The notes beneath the pieces were generated by a model, which did not search any database, was not told the DNA's origin, and was given only the letters and a program-made list of their open reading frames with translations. From Candidatus Nanopelagicales bacterium (lineage in GTDB: Bacteria > Actinomycetota > Actinomycetes > S36-B12 > CAIYMF01): DNA of 64,000 nt. The stretch spans positions 151,505 to 215,504 of the forward strand of contig JAFIHG010000044.1 in the NCBI GenBank assembly GCA_017848795.1. Direction: 5' to 3'. The position numbers were made by a program, and so were the translations under genes. This document shows, piece after piece, positions 40,885 to 49,204 of the stretch (its first letter is position 1; each line of letters starts with the position of its first letter).

Positions 40885-42027
40885 ATGGAACTGCACCCTG
40901 GCCCGGCCGCCCGCAAGCCGATCGGCAAGAAGGACATCGAGCGCTACCTCACGCACGTGAACAGCGAGCGGGAAGCCGCTGCGCTCTACCGCGGTCTCGC
41001 CGCCCTCTCGGGCCGCAAGCGCCGCGAGGCGTTCGAGGAGCTGGCGGAGATCGAGGACCGGCACGCCGCGTTCTGGGTCGAGCAGCTGCGCCAGGCCGGT
41101 GTCACGGCACCGGCCGCCGAGGACCACCGGCTCAGCCCGCGCACCGTGCAGCTGCTGCGCACCGCCCGCCGCCACTCCACCGACCTGGTGCTGCCGGTGA
41201 TCGAGCGCGACGAGCGCGAGGGGATGAACGCGTACCTCGACGACCCCGACGCCCCGGAGCACTTCGTCTTCGAGGAGGAGGCGCACGCCGAGCTGCTCGG
41301 CGACATGCTGCGTGACGTCCACGCCGACGAGTCCGGCGAGGTGTGGCACCGGGCGGACAAGTCGGGAACGCTGCGCGCCACGATCTTCGGGGTGAACGAC
41401 GGTCTGGTCAGCAACACCGCGCTGGTGATGGGCTTCGCCGGCGCCGCGACCGACAACAAGACGGTGCTGCTCGCCGGGCTGTCCGGGCTGCTGGCCGGTG
41501 CGTTCTCGATGGGTGCCGGCGAGTACATCTCGATGGCCAACCAGCGCGAGGCGTACGAGCGCGAGATCGCGATCGAGCGGGACGAGATCGAGTTCCTGCC
41601 CGAGGACGAGCTGCGCGAGCTCGAGCTGATCTACCGCGCCAAGGGCATGGACGAGGTCGAGGCGCACGACATCGCGACCCGCGTCATGAGCGACAAGGAC
41701 GTGGCCCTCGACACCATGGTGCGCGAGGAGCTCGGCCTGGACCCCGACGACCTCGGCTCCCCCTGGAAGGCTGCGGGATCGAGCTTCGTCGCCTTCGCCC
41801 TGGGCGCGATCATCGTCGTGATCCCGTACCTGTTCCTGGGCGGGAACGCGGCGCTGGTGCTCGGCGTGAGCCTCGCGCTGCTGGCGATGGTCGCGGTGGG
41901 CGTGGTCATGGCCAACCTCAACGGCCGGCCGGTGCTGCGCTCGGTCGTCCGGCAGCTCGTCGTCGGGGTGGCGGCAGCGGGCACGACCTACCTGCTTGGA
42001 ACGTTGCTCGGTTCAGCACTGGGCTGA
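40885..42027 (+). CDS. mbfA: Membrane-bound ferritin-VIT1 fusion (MbfA-like iron exporter)
   Basis: 380 residues. The N-terminal ferritin/rubrerythrin-like domain (about 15-150) has diiron ligands in NSEREAAALYRG, EELAEIEDRHAAF and FVFEEEAHAELLGDML. The C-terminal VIT1 domain (about 160-380) has GTLRATIFGVNDGLVSNTALVMG, GAFSMGAGEYISM and five membrane segments. MbfA proteins export iron (and resist peroxide) in rhizobia and Agrobacterium. Here it would dispose of the iron released by the upstream heme oxygenase. The gap to the ferredoxin is 30 bases. Confidence 0.92.
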   Translation: MELHPGPAARKPIGKKDIERYLTHVNSEREAAALYRGLAALSGRKRREAFEELAEIEDRHAAFWVEQLRQAGVTAPAAEDHRLSPRTVQLLRTARRHSTDLVLPVIERDEREGMNAYLDDPDAPEHFVFEEEAHAELLGDMLRDVHADESGEVWHRADKSGTLRATIFGVNDGLVSNTALVMGFAGAATDNKTVLLAGLSGLLAGAFSMGAGEYISMANQREAYEREIAIERDEIEFLPEDELRELELIYRAKGMDEVEAHDIATRVMSDKDVALDTMVREELGLDPDDLGSPWKAAGSSFVAFALGAIIVVIPYLFLGGNAALVLGVSLALLAMVAVGVVMANLNGRPVLRSVVRQLVVGVAAAGTTYLLGTLLGSALG

Positions 42028-42044
42028 CCGCCCGACACAACTGC

Positions 42045-42082
42045 GGAACACTGTTCCATTTTGACCGTCAGTTGCCTAGGGT
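42045..42082 (+). promoter_or_regulatory. Palindrome and -10 in front of the ABC transporter operon
   Basis: GGAACACTGTTCC (42045-42057) is a perfect inverted repeat with one central base. TAGGGT at 42077-42082 is a probable -10; the palindrome covers the place of its -35. A regulator could block or recruit polymerase here. GGAACA also occurs just before the -10 of the LLM gene at 50.8 kb. Confidence 0.4.
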
Positions 42083-42145
42083 CAGCACAGGCGACAATCG
42101 CAGCGGGCCGCGCCGGCGGTCCACGACACGGAGGGAGTCAGGCGG

Positions 42146-43141
42146 ATGCTCCAGTTCCTGCTGCGGCGCCTCGCCAGCATGGTGCTGGTCATCTTCCTGA
42201 TGCTCACCGGGATGTTCGTGCTGCTGCATCTCGCCCCGAGCAGCCCGGTCAACTCGCTGCCGCCCGCCGTCGCCGCCGACCCGGAGGCGGTGCAGGCGTA
42301 CCTCGCTGCACACGGCCTCGACCAGCCGCTGGTGATCCAGTACTTGAACTACCTCAAGGGTGTGGTCACGCTCGACTTCGGCACGTCGATCTACGACGGC
42401 ACGTCGGTGTCCGCCCAGATCGCCGACCACCTGCCGATCTCCCTCGAGCTCGGCCTGCTGGCGGCGCTCGTCTCGATGCTGCCGGGGTTCCTGCTGGGGG
42501 CCTGGACCGCCGTGCACAAGGGCGACAAGATCGACTCCGTCTCGCGGGTCTTCACCGTGCTCACGCTGTCGGTGCCCGCGTACTGGCTGGCGGTCGTCAG
42601 CCTGGTGCTGCTGGGACAGCAGTTCCCGCAGCTGCTGCCGAACGCGGGCGGCTTCGTGAAGTTCACCGAGGATCCGGCGGCCAACCTGCAGGTCATGATC
42701 CTGCCCGCAATCGTGCTCGGCCTGTCGACCTTCGCGCTCATCGCCCGCTCGCTGCGGGCCTCCCTGGTGGACGTGCTGGGGAGTGACTACGTCGCGTTCG
42801 CGCGCGGGATGGGGATGAGCCAGGGCCGCCTGCTGCGCAAGGTCGCGGTACGCAACGCGGTGATCCCGACGCTCACCATCATGGGCGTGCTGCTCGCCAG
42901 CCTCGTCTCGGGGACCGTGCTCGTGGAGAGCGTCTTCCAGATCCCGGGCCTCGGGCAGCTGATGGTCACCGCGTTCCTGCGCCAGGACTACCCGCTCGCG
43001 CTCGGCGCCTCCATCGCGACCGCCGTGATCTTCCTGCTGCTCAACCTCGTGATCGACGCGCTCTACTACGTCGTCGACCCGCGGGTGCGGATGCAGCTGA
43101 AGACGTCCAAGTCCGCACGACTCCGGCCGGCGATGGCATGA
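42146..43141 (+). CDS. ABC transporter permease, DppB/OppB type
   Basis: Inner-membrane permease of the peptide/nickel/opine family, 331 residues with six hydrophobic segments. The N-terminus MLQFLLRRLASMVLVIFLMLT is typical, and the EAA loop reads YVAFARGMGMSQGRLLRKVAVRNA. GGAGGGA lies about 11 bases before the ATG. First gene of the importer, 118 bases after the ferritin-VIT gene. Its stop overlaps the next gene (ATGA). Confidence 0.93.
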   Translation: MLQFLLRRLASMVLVIFLMLTGMFVLLHLAPSSPVNSLPPAVAADPEAVQAYLAAHGLDQPLVIQYLNYLKGVVTLDFGTSIYDGTSVSAQIADHLPISLELGLLAALVSMLPGFLLGAWTAVHKGDKIDSVSRVFTVLTLSVPAYWLAVVSLVLLGQQFPQLLPNAGGFVKFTEDPAANLQVMILPAIVLGLSTFALIARSLRASLVDVLGSDYVAFARGMGMSQGRLLRKVAVRNAVIPTLTIMGVLLASLVSGTVLVESVFQIPGLGQLMVTAFLRQDYPLALGASIATAVIFLLLNLVIDALYYVVDPRVRMQLKTSKSARLRPAMA

Positions 43142-44085
43142 CGACCACTGTGACGAGCATCGAGCCCGCTCCCGTGAGCCCGCTCGCGGCGCCCGCCCCC
43201 AAGCGCTGGCACCGCGTCCGGGAATGGCGTGCGGCCATCCAGGGCTTCGCGAGCTGGCTGGGCGTCGGCTGCCTGGCCTTCTTCCTGCTGATCGCGACCG
43301 TGGGACGGATCGGGCGCGACCCCGAGGCACTCGTCACCCTCGGGGCCGAGGCACCCTCGCTCGCCCACTGGTTCGGGACCGACAACCTGGGCCGCGACGT
43401 GTTCGCGCGTACGGCGTCCGGCGCCTGGACCTCGCTGCTGATCAGCCTGTCGTGCATCCTGCTCGCGGTGCTGATCGCAGTGCCGCTCGGCATGTGGGCC
43501 GGCTGGCGTCACGGCAAGCGGACCGACGACATCATCATGCGCGGCCTGGAGACGATGCAGGCGCTGCCGATGTTCATCTTCGTGATGTTCATCATCATGC
43601 TCGTCGGGTCCAAGCCGATCGACATCGGACCGTTCACGATCGGCATGGAACCGCGCATCGCCGTCTGCCTGGCGCTGGGTTTCGTGCCGTTCTTCGCCCG
43701 CATCGCCCGCGCCGGGACGCTCGTCGAGATGCAGGAGGACTACGTCGCCGGGCTGCAGGTCATCGGCGTCAAGCAGCGGCGCATCCTCACGCGCGAGATC
43801 TACGTCAACGTCATGCCCTCGGTGTGGGTGCAGTGCTTCCTCGGGATCGCGATCGCGATCTTCGCCGAGGGCGGGCTCAGCTTCCTCGGGCTGGGCGTCG
43901 CGCCGCCGCAGGCCACCCTCGGCAACCTGATCGCCGAGGCCGGCTCACAGATCATCGGCGGTGCCTGGTGGTACGCCATCTTCCCCGGACTGGTCATGGT
44001 GATCGGGATCCTGGGATTCAACCTCGTCGGTGACGCGTTCAACGACAACGTCCTCGGCTCCCGAGGCGAAGCAGAGAGGGCCTGA
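43138..44085 (+). CDS. ABC transporter permease, DppC/OppC type
   Basis: Second permease, 315 residues, six hydrophobic segments, with a longer hydrophilic N-terminus. Motifs: FGTDNLGRDVFARTASGAW, and the EAA loop EDYVAGLQVIGVKQRRILTREIYVN. Partners with the DppB-like protein to form the channel. Overlaps the previous gene by four bases. Confidence 0.93.
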   Translation: MTTTVTSIEPAPVSPLAAPAPKRWHRVREWRAAIQGFASWLGVGCLAFFLLIATVGRIGRDPEALVTLGAEAPSLAHWFGTDNLGRDVFARTASGAWTSLLISLSCILLAVLIAVPLGMWAGWRHGKRTDDIIMRGLETMQALPMFIFVMFIIMLVGSKPIDIGPFTIGMEPRIAVCLALGFVPFFARIARAGTLVEMQEDYVAGLQVIGVKQRRILTREIYVNVMPSVWVQCFLGIAIAIFAEGGLSFLGLGVAPPQATLGNLIAEAGSQIIGGAWWYAIFPGLVMVIGILGFNLVGDAFNDNVLGSRGEAERA

Positions 44086-44088
44086 CCG

Positions 44089-45681
44089 TTGACCTCGTAC
44101 GATCCACTCCCCCACCCGGGCATGGCGCAGCTGTCCCGCCGCCGGTTCCTGGGACTGTCCGTGCTCGCGGCCGCCGCCGGCGGGACGCTGCTGAGCGCGT
44201 GCAGCTCGGAGGACGTCGCCAGCCGTGTCGCCAGCCGCCACAAGGACGGCATCCTGCAGGTCGGGGTCGCCTCGGCTCCGAGCAACATCAACCCGCTCGA
44301 CTCCGGTTCGGAGGTGACCCGCTGGATCAGCGAACCGGTCGTCGAGTCGCTCTACACGTACGACGACTCGCTCGCCTCCGTGCCGTTGCTCGCCGACGGT
44401 GAGCCGGAGCTGTCCAAGGACAAGCTCACCTGGACCATCCGGCTGCGCCAGGACATCACCTGGCAGAACGGCGACCCGCTCACCGCGGACGACGTCGTGG
44501 CCACCCTGGCCCACGTCACCGACCTGTCGGCCGGCAGCGAGTGGGTCACCTACTTCATCGGCTACGTGCAGAAGTTCCACGCGGTCGACGAGCACACCGT
44601 CGCCATCGTCACCACCAAGCCGTACGGCCTGATGCGCTCGCACCTGACGAACCTGCCGATCGTCCACAAGGACTACGTCGCCAGCAAGAACCAGATCATG
44701 GGCACCGGCCCGTACAAGCTGGACAGCTTCGTGCCGGGCCAGTCGTTCGTCACGTCCCGGTACGACGGGTACCACGGTGACAAGCCGGCGTTCAACGGCA
44801 TCACCTTCACCGTGTTCCAGGACGGCTCCACGCGGGAGATCAGCCTCAAGCAGGGCAAGATCGACCTGATCACGTCCGTGCCGTACCGCGACCTGAACGC
44901 GATGAAGAACGAGTCGGGGCTCACCGTGCAGGTGTCCGAGTCGCCGCTCGACATCCTCACCTACGTGCTGATGACCCGCGAACCGTTCAACGACGACAAC
45001 TTCCGCCGCGCCGTCGCCGTGTCGATGGACCGCGCCGGCGTCGTCGAGAAGGTGTTCGGGGGTGAGGCCACCACCGGCCAGGGCCCGATCGGACCGGCCG
45101 AGCTGGGCTGGGACCCGAGCCTGCAGGAGTTCCCGGCGACGCCGGACTACGAACTGGCGAAGTCGTTGCTCGCCAAGGCGAGCACCACCCGCCGCGACTT
45201 CGTGATGACGATCGGCGCCAACCAGACCTCCAAGGACGTCGCGCAGGTCCTCGCGGCCGGGTGGTCGCAGATCGGGCTGAAGGTCACCATCGAGCAGCTC
45301 GCGGGCGGACCGTGGTCGAACAAGTGGCTCGGCCGCGACTACGACATGCTGATGAACATGTTCCAGAGCGGATTCACCTCCGGGCCCGCGAACTACATGA
45401 CGCTCGCCCCGGCCGACTCCACGAACGTGCTGTCGTGCGGCTACCACAACGAGGAGGTCAACAAGCTCATCGCCGTGGTGTGGCAGACCTTCGACGACGC
45501 GGAGCGGGAGGACGCCCTCAAGAAGGTGAACCGGATCCTGGCCGAGGACGCCGTGATCTTCCCGCCCGCGTACCCCCGGCTGGCGCTGGCACGCCGCAAC
45601 GAGATCACGCCGGTCGACGAGCAGATGCTGCGGGTGAGCCGGATCGAGTTCCAGAACCTGAAGTTCGCGACGAGCGGGTGA
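44089..45681 (+). CDS. ABC transporter substrate-binding lipoprotein, family 5 (DppA/OppA), Tat-exported
   Basis: 530-residue solute-binding protein. A Tat signal (SRRRFLGLSVLAAAAG) and lipobox ending in Cys38 (LLSAC) predict a folded, lipid-anchored receptor. The family 5 signature is near EPVVESLYTYDDSL and LTWTIRLRQDITWQNGDPLTADDVV. TTG start with GAGAGGG in front; an ATG 11 codons later is possible. The ligand is not readable. DppA-type proteins also bind heme in E. coli, which would fit the neighbours, but peptide is equally possible. Confidence 0.9.
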   Translation: MTSYDPLPHPGMAQLSRRRFLGLSVLAAAAGGTLLSACSSEDVASRVASRHKDGILQVGVASAPSNINPLDSGSEVTRWISEPVVESLYTYDDSLASVPLLADGEPELSKDKLTWTIRLRQDITWQNGDPLTADDVVATLAHVTDLSAGSEWVTYFIGYVQKFHAVDEHTVAIVTTKPYGLMRSHLTNLPIVHKDYVASKNQIMGTGPYKLDSFVPGQSFVTSRYDGYHGDKPAFNGITFTVFQDGSTREISLKQGKIDLITSVPYRDLNAMKNESGLTVQVSESPLDILTYVLMTREPFNDDNFRRAVAVSMDRAGVVEKVFGGEATTGQGPIGPAELGWDPSLQEFPATPDYELAKSLLAKASTTRRDFVMTIGANQTSKDVAQVLAAGWSQIGLKVTIEQLAGGPWSNKWLGRDYDMLMNMFQSGFTSGPANYMTLAPADSTNVLSCGYHNEEVNKLIAVVWQTFDDAEREDALKKVNRILAEDAVIFPPAYPRLALARRNEITPVDEQMLRVSRIEFQNLKFATSG

Positions 45682-45690
45682 CGGGCTGCT

Positions 45691-46674
45691 GTGACCGCTG
45701 AGCTCTCCCACGCCGCCCGCGCCTCCGGCGCAGCCGTCGACGACCCACTGCTGACGGTCGCCGATCTGTCCGTGCGCTACGGACGCACGACGGCCGTCAA
45801 CGATGTCTCGTTCGAGGTCGCCCGGGGAGAGATCTTCGGACTGGTCGGTGAGTCGGGCAGTGGCAAGAGCAGCGTCTGCGGCGCACTCGCCCGGCTGCTA
45901 CCCCGCTCGGCGCAGCTGACCGGTGCGGTCCAGTTCGAGGGAAAGAACCTCGTCGCCCTGCCGGAGAAGGCGATGCGACGAGTACGCGGCCGGCGGGTCG
46001 CGCTCGTGCCGCAGCAGCCGATGACCTCGCTGTCGCCGACGTCCACCATCGGGCGGCAGATGCAGTGGTACCTCGGCGATCAGCTCGAGAACCGCGAGGT
46101 GCGCGAGACGCTCGCGGCGATCGGCCTGCGCCCGGTCCTGGACCGTTCGGCGAACCTGCCGATGGGATTCTCCGGCGGCCAACTGCAGCGGCTGCTCATC
46201 GCGATCGCGTCCTTGTCGCACAAGCCGTCGCTGCTGCTGGCCGACGAACCGACGACGACGCTCGACGCGACCGTCCAGGCGCAGGTGCTGCGGCTGCTGC
46301 TCGAGCTGCGCGAGCGGCTCGACCTGTCGATCGTGTACGTCTCGCACGACCTGGCGGTGATCGCGCAGGTCTGCGACCGGGTGGGTGTCATGTACGGCGG
46401 CCGGCTCGTCGAGGTCGCCACGGTGCAGGAACTTTTCACGGCGCCGCGCCACCCGTACACCCAGGCGCTGATGTCGGCCATGCCGTCCCGCAGCCAGCGA
46501 GGGGAACGGCTGCGCGCGATCCCCGGGAGCGCGTCGGGAGCCAACCGGCTGCCCGGGTGCCCGTTCGCGCCGCGGTGCACGCGCGCGCTCGAGGTCTGCC
46601 ACCGGATCATGCCCGCGGCGGAGCAGATCGGCGGGTCGATGGTGCGGTGCCACAACCCGGAGGTTGGCCCGTGA
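45691..46674 (+). CDS. ABC transporter ATP-binding protein, DppD/OppD type
   Basis: 327 residues: Walker A GESGSGKSS, signature FSGGQLQR, Walker B LLLADEPTTTLD, and the C-terminal oligopeptide-transporter extension with cysteines (PGCPFAPRCTRALEVCH) that may bind an Fe-S cluster in this family. GTG start. Forms a heterodimer with the next ATPase. Confidence 0.93.
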   Translation: MTAELSHAARASGAAVDDPLLTVADLSVRYGRTTAVNDVSFEVARGEIFGLVGESGSGKSSVCGALARLLPRSAQLTGAVQFEGKNLVALPEKAMRRVRGRRVALVPQQPMTSLSPTSTIGRQMQWYLGDQLENREVRETLAAIGLRPVLDRSANLPMGFSGGQLQRLLIAIASLSHKPSLLLADEPTTTLDATVQAQVLRLLLELRERLDLSIVYVSHDLAVIAQVCDRVGVMYGGRLVEVATVQELFTAPRHPYTQALMSAMPSRSQRGERLRAIPGSASGANRLPGCPFAPRCTRALEVCHRIMPAAEQIGGSMVRCHNPEVGP

Positions 46675-46858
46675 GTGAGCGAGGAGAGAGCCGCCCCCGT
46701 GCGAGGCTCGAGTCGGCGAGTGGGGCGGCGAGCGCCGCAGCGAGCGAACCGGAGGCACTGAGCGAGCGAGGAGTGAGCCGCCCCCGTGCGAGGCTCGAGT
46801 CGGCGAGCCCCGCAGCGAGCGGACCGGAAATACCGTGAGCGGGCGGACCGGAGGCACG
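46675..46858 (+). repeat. Imperfect tandem repeat between the two ATPase genes
   Basis: The 187-base gap contains two copies of an approximately 80-base unit. The shared core GCCGCCCCCGTGCGAGGCTC appears at 46689-46708 and 46770-46789, followed in both by GAGTCGGCGAG. A further partial copy supplies the GGAGG ribosome binding site of the second ATPase gene. The unit is rich in GAGCGAG. It is not needed for coding, and it breaks an otherwise overlapping operon. Confidence 0.65.
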
Positions 46859-46861
46859 ACC

Positions 46862-47971
46862 ATGTTGCAGGTGTCGGGGCTGCGCAAGCACTTCGAGCTG
46901 GCGGCCGGGCACGTCGGCAAGGACCCGGTCGTCGTGCGTGCCGTCGAGGACGTGTCCTTCGCGATCGACAAGGGCGAGACGCTCACGATCGTCGGCGAGT
47001 CCGGCTGTGGGAAGTCGACGATCGCCAAGATGCTGGTGGGGTTGGTGGCCCCGACCGCCGGCACGGTCGAGGTCGCCGGGCGCATGCTCAGCCCGGACCG
47101 TACGCAGGACGACCGCCGGCTCATCCAGCTGGTGTCGCAGAACCCGTGGTCCGCGTTGAACCGCCGGCGCACGCTGCGGCACGCCCTCGAGCAGCCGCTG
47201 CTGGCGCACGGGATCGGACGTACCAAGGCCGACCGCGCCCGGCTGGTGGGCGAGATGGTCGAGCGGGTCGGGCTGACCGACCGCCACCTCGGCCAGCTGC
47301 CCGCGGGTGTGAGCGGCGGCGAGCTGGCGCGCGCGGTGCTCGCCCGGGCGCTGCTGCTCTCGCCGCAGGTGCTCGTGCTCGACGAGCCGACCGCGAGCCT
47401 GGACGTCAGCGTCAAGGCGACGGTCGTCAACCTGCTGCTCGACCTGCGCGCCGAGCTCGGCCTGTCGATGGTGCTCATCACCCACGAGCTGGACATCGCC
47501 CGCAAGCTCGCCGACAAGTCCGCGGTCATGTACCTGGGGCGGATCGTCGAGCAGGGCAGCGGCGAGCAGGTCTTCGACGAGCCACGCCACCCGTACACCC
47601 GGATGCTGCTCGCGAGCATGCCGGTGGCCGACCCGGAGCACCGCCGGCTGCCGGAGGGGCTCGGCGAGGTCGCGTCCGCGATCGCACCACCACCCGGGTG
47701 CGCGTACCACCCGCGCTGCGCGTACGCGGAGGCGATCTGCGGCACGGCGGTGCCGGAGCTGTTGCTGCAGGGCGACCGGATGCTCGCCTGCCACCGGGCG
47801 GACGAGCTCGGGCTGCCGTCCGAGGTGGCCGCGGCCCACGCGGCGGCGGGCGTACCCCTGCCGCTGCACGCGTCCTCCCCCGCCGACCCGCAGCGCGCGA
47901 CCGGCGGGAGGCAGGCGTACGACGACCCATCGGATGCACCGGTGCCGGTGCCGGAGAGGACGAAGACGTGA
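46862..47971 (+). CDS. ABC transporter ATP-binding protein, DppF/OppF type
   Basis: 369 residues from the ATG at 46862, chosen because GGAGG stands seven bases upstream; an upstream GTG would add nine residues. Walker A GESGCGKST, signature VSGGELARAVLARAL (the usual Gln-Gln-Arg is replaced by Glu-Leu-Ala), Walker B VLVLDEPTASLD, and a C-terminal Cys region (PPGCAYHPRCAYAEAICG). Its stop overlaps the DUF1838 gene as GTGA. Confidence 0.92.
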   Translation: MLQVSGLRKHFELAAGHVGKDPVVVRAVEDVSFAIDKGETLTIVGESGCGKSTIAKMLVGLVAPTAGTVEVAGRMLSPDRTQDDRRLIQLVSQNPWSALNRRRTLRHALEQPLLAHGIGRTKADRARLVGEMVERVGLTDRHLGQLPAGVSGGELARAVLARALLLSPQVLVLDEPTASLDVSVKATVVNLLLDLRAELGLSMVLITHELDIARKLADKSAVMYLGRIVEQGSGEQVFDEPRHPYTRMLLASMPVADPEHRRLPEGLGEVASAIAPPPGCAYHPRCAYAEAICGTAVPELLLQGDRMLACHRADELGLPSEVAAAHAAAGVPLPLHASSPADPQRATGGRQAYDDPSDAPVPVPERTKT

Positions 47972-48771
47972 ACGATCCCGCGAGCTGGGGCCCGCGCCAG
48001 CACCTGGACGCCCTTGCCCGGCTGCGCGCCGCGACCGACGGCACCCCGACGACGGTGTGGTGGACCGGAGACGTCTACACCTGGGGCCCGGGCGAGAGCA
48101 ACACGCGGGTCTTCGGCTTCGAGGGCCTCAACGTGGGTCGCATCGTGGCGGTCGAGGGTGGCTACGAGCTGCTCGCGCGGGAGTGCGCCTTCTACCTGGA
48201 CCCGGCCAGCCGCGAGATTCTCGAGAGGTGGGACAACCCGCGTACCGAGAACACCGTGGAGGTCGTGCACATCTGGAACGACCCGGTGAACCAGCGCTGG
48301 TTGGAGAACGGCCCGCGCGGCCCGTTCCGGCTGCCGTGGACCCCGCTCGGTGACCGGCTGTGCGTCAACATGGACATCCCGCTCACCTACCCCTCCCCGC
48401 TCCCGATGGCGCAGTTCCCGGAGAACTCGGCCGACGACCTGTACCGGGCGCTCGAGCTGTTCCAGTTCTACGGTGATGCCGCGGAGATCGCCGACCCCGC
48501 CGTGACGTCCGCCGCGTGCGAGCTGTCCTGGATGCGGATGTCCCCGTGGCTGCCGTGGATGCGCATGGCCGACCGTCCCGGCGGTCTGGTGTTCCACTGC
48601 CGCGGCTACAAGCTCGGCTCGTACGACGAGGTGCCGCAGCGCACCCGCGACTACATCGCTGCGCACCACCCGGAGTACGCCGACGCCCCGGACGCCTGGT
48701 CCGAGCCCAACGAGACGAGCTGGACGTACTTCCGCAAGCTCGTCGACTCCGGCACGCTCGCCGCTTCCTAG
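47968..48771 (+). CDS. DUF1838 family protein
   Basis: 267-residue protein of unknown function. It matches the DUF1838 pattern I know: TTVWWTGDVYTWGPGESNTRVFGFEGLNVGR near the N-terminus (two adjoining segments), LLARECAFYLDP, and VEVVHIWNDPVNQRWLENG. Very rich in Trp and Tyr, with many aromatic positions that could line a ligand pocket. No signal peptide, although many DUF1838 proteins are exported. It is translationally coupled to the importer, so it likely acts on the imported compound. Confidence 0.85.
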   Translation: MNDPASWGPRQHLDALARLRAATDGTPTTVWWTGDVYTWGPGESNTRVFGFEGLNVGRIVAVEGGYELLARECAFYLDPASREILERWDNPRTENTVEVVHIWNDPVNQRWLENGPRGPFRLPWTPLGDRLCVNMDIPLTYPSPLPMAQFPENSADDLYRALELFQFYGDAAEIADPAVTSAACELSWMRMSPWLPWMRMADRPGGLVFHCRGYKLGSYDEVPQRTRDYIAAHHPEYADAPDAWSEPNETSWTYFRKLVDSGTLAAS

Positions 48772-48781
48772 GAGGACAGCC

Positions 48782-49126
48782 GTGATCTACCTCGTCTACC
48801 GGATGCGGCTGTCGGCGCGCGCCCGTCAGAACATGAAGGAGTTCTGGGCGTGGCTCGAGAACCGGGAGCGGTTCTTCTACGACCAGCTCGACATGGTCGA
48901 GTCGGTGCGGTGGTACTACAGCGTCGTCGGCGACGTCTACGTCATCGAGAACTGGGCCGGCTTCGCCGACGAGGCCGCGTGGGGCCGCTACCGCGCGGCG
49001 CTCGCGACCTTGAAGAGCGACGACGACTGGGAGTCCGAGCGGGTCTCGCAGGACGAGTGGTGGGAGTTCCTCGACACCCGCATCGTCACCGACACCCCCG
49101 TACAGGTCGGCTTCTCCCGCGGCTGA
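48782..49126 (+). CDS. Small dimeric alpha/beta-barrel-like protein
   Basis: 114-residue protein with the strand-helix-strand-strand-helix pattern of the ABM/NIPSNAP/IsdG fold: MIYLVYRMRL (strand), ARARQNMKEFWAWLENRERF (helix), VRWYYSVVGDVYVIENWAGF (two strands), EAAWGRYRAALATLK (helix). No recognised catalytic residue. The family includes heme-degrading monooxygenases, but this protein lacks a His where IsdG has its heme ligand, as far as I can align it by eye. AGGAGG precedes the GTG. Last gene of the importer operon. Confidence 0.72.
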   Translation: MIYLVYRMRLSARARQNMKEFWAWLENRERFFYDQLDMVESVRWYYSVVGDVYVIENWAGFADEAAWGRYRAALATLKSDDDWESERVSQDEWWEFLDTRIVTDTPVQVGFSRG

Positions 49127-49144
49127 GCTCCCCCACCTCCGCGC

Positions 49145-49199
49145 GTCCCTGCTCGAATCGTCGTCAACTCGCGAAGTTGACGACGATTCGAGCAGGGAC
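49145..49199. terminator. 25-bp perfect palindrome closing the importer operon
   Basis: Arms 49145-49169 and 49175-49199 are perfect complements with a 5-base loop (CGCGA). It lies between the importer operon and the opposing cupin gene, 19 bases after the last stop codon. No second copy in this window. Confidence 0.75.
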
Positions 49200-49204
49200 A
49201 CGGG

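Noticed and set aside
42061..42066. TTGACC as the -35 of the importer promoter
   Set aside because: It is only 10 bases from the TAGGGT hexamer, too close for a sigma-70-type promoter, and no -10 is at the proper distance downstream.
46065..46838. Open frame with a repeated Ser-Glu-Arg-Gly peptide over the ATPase gene and the tandem repeat
   Set aside because: It runs out of frame through an intact ATP-binding protein; only the tail covers the repeat and it has no start signal of its own.
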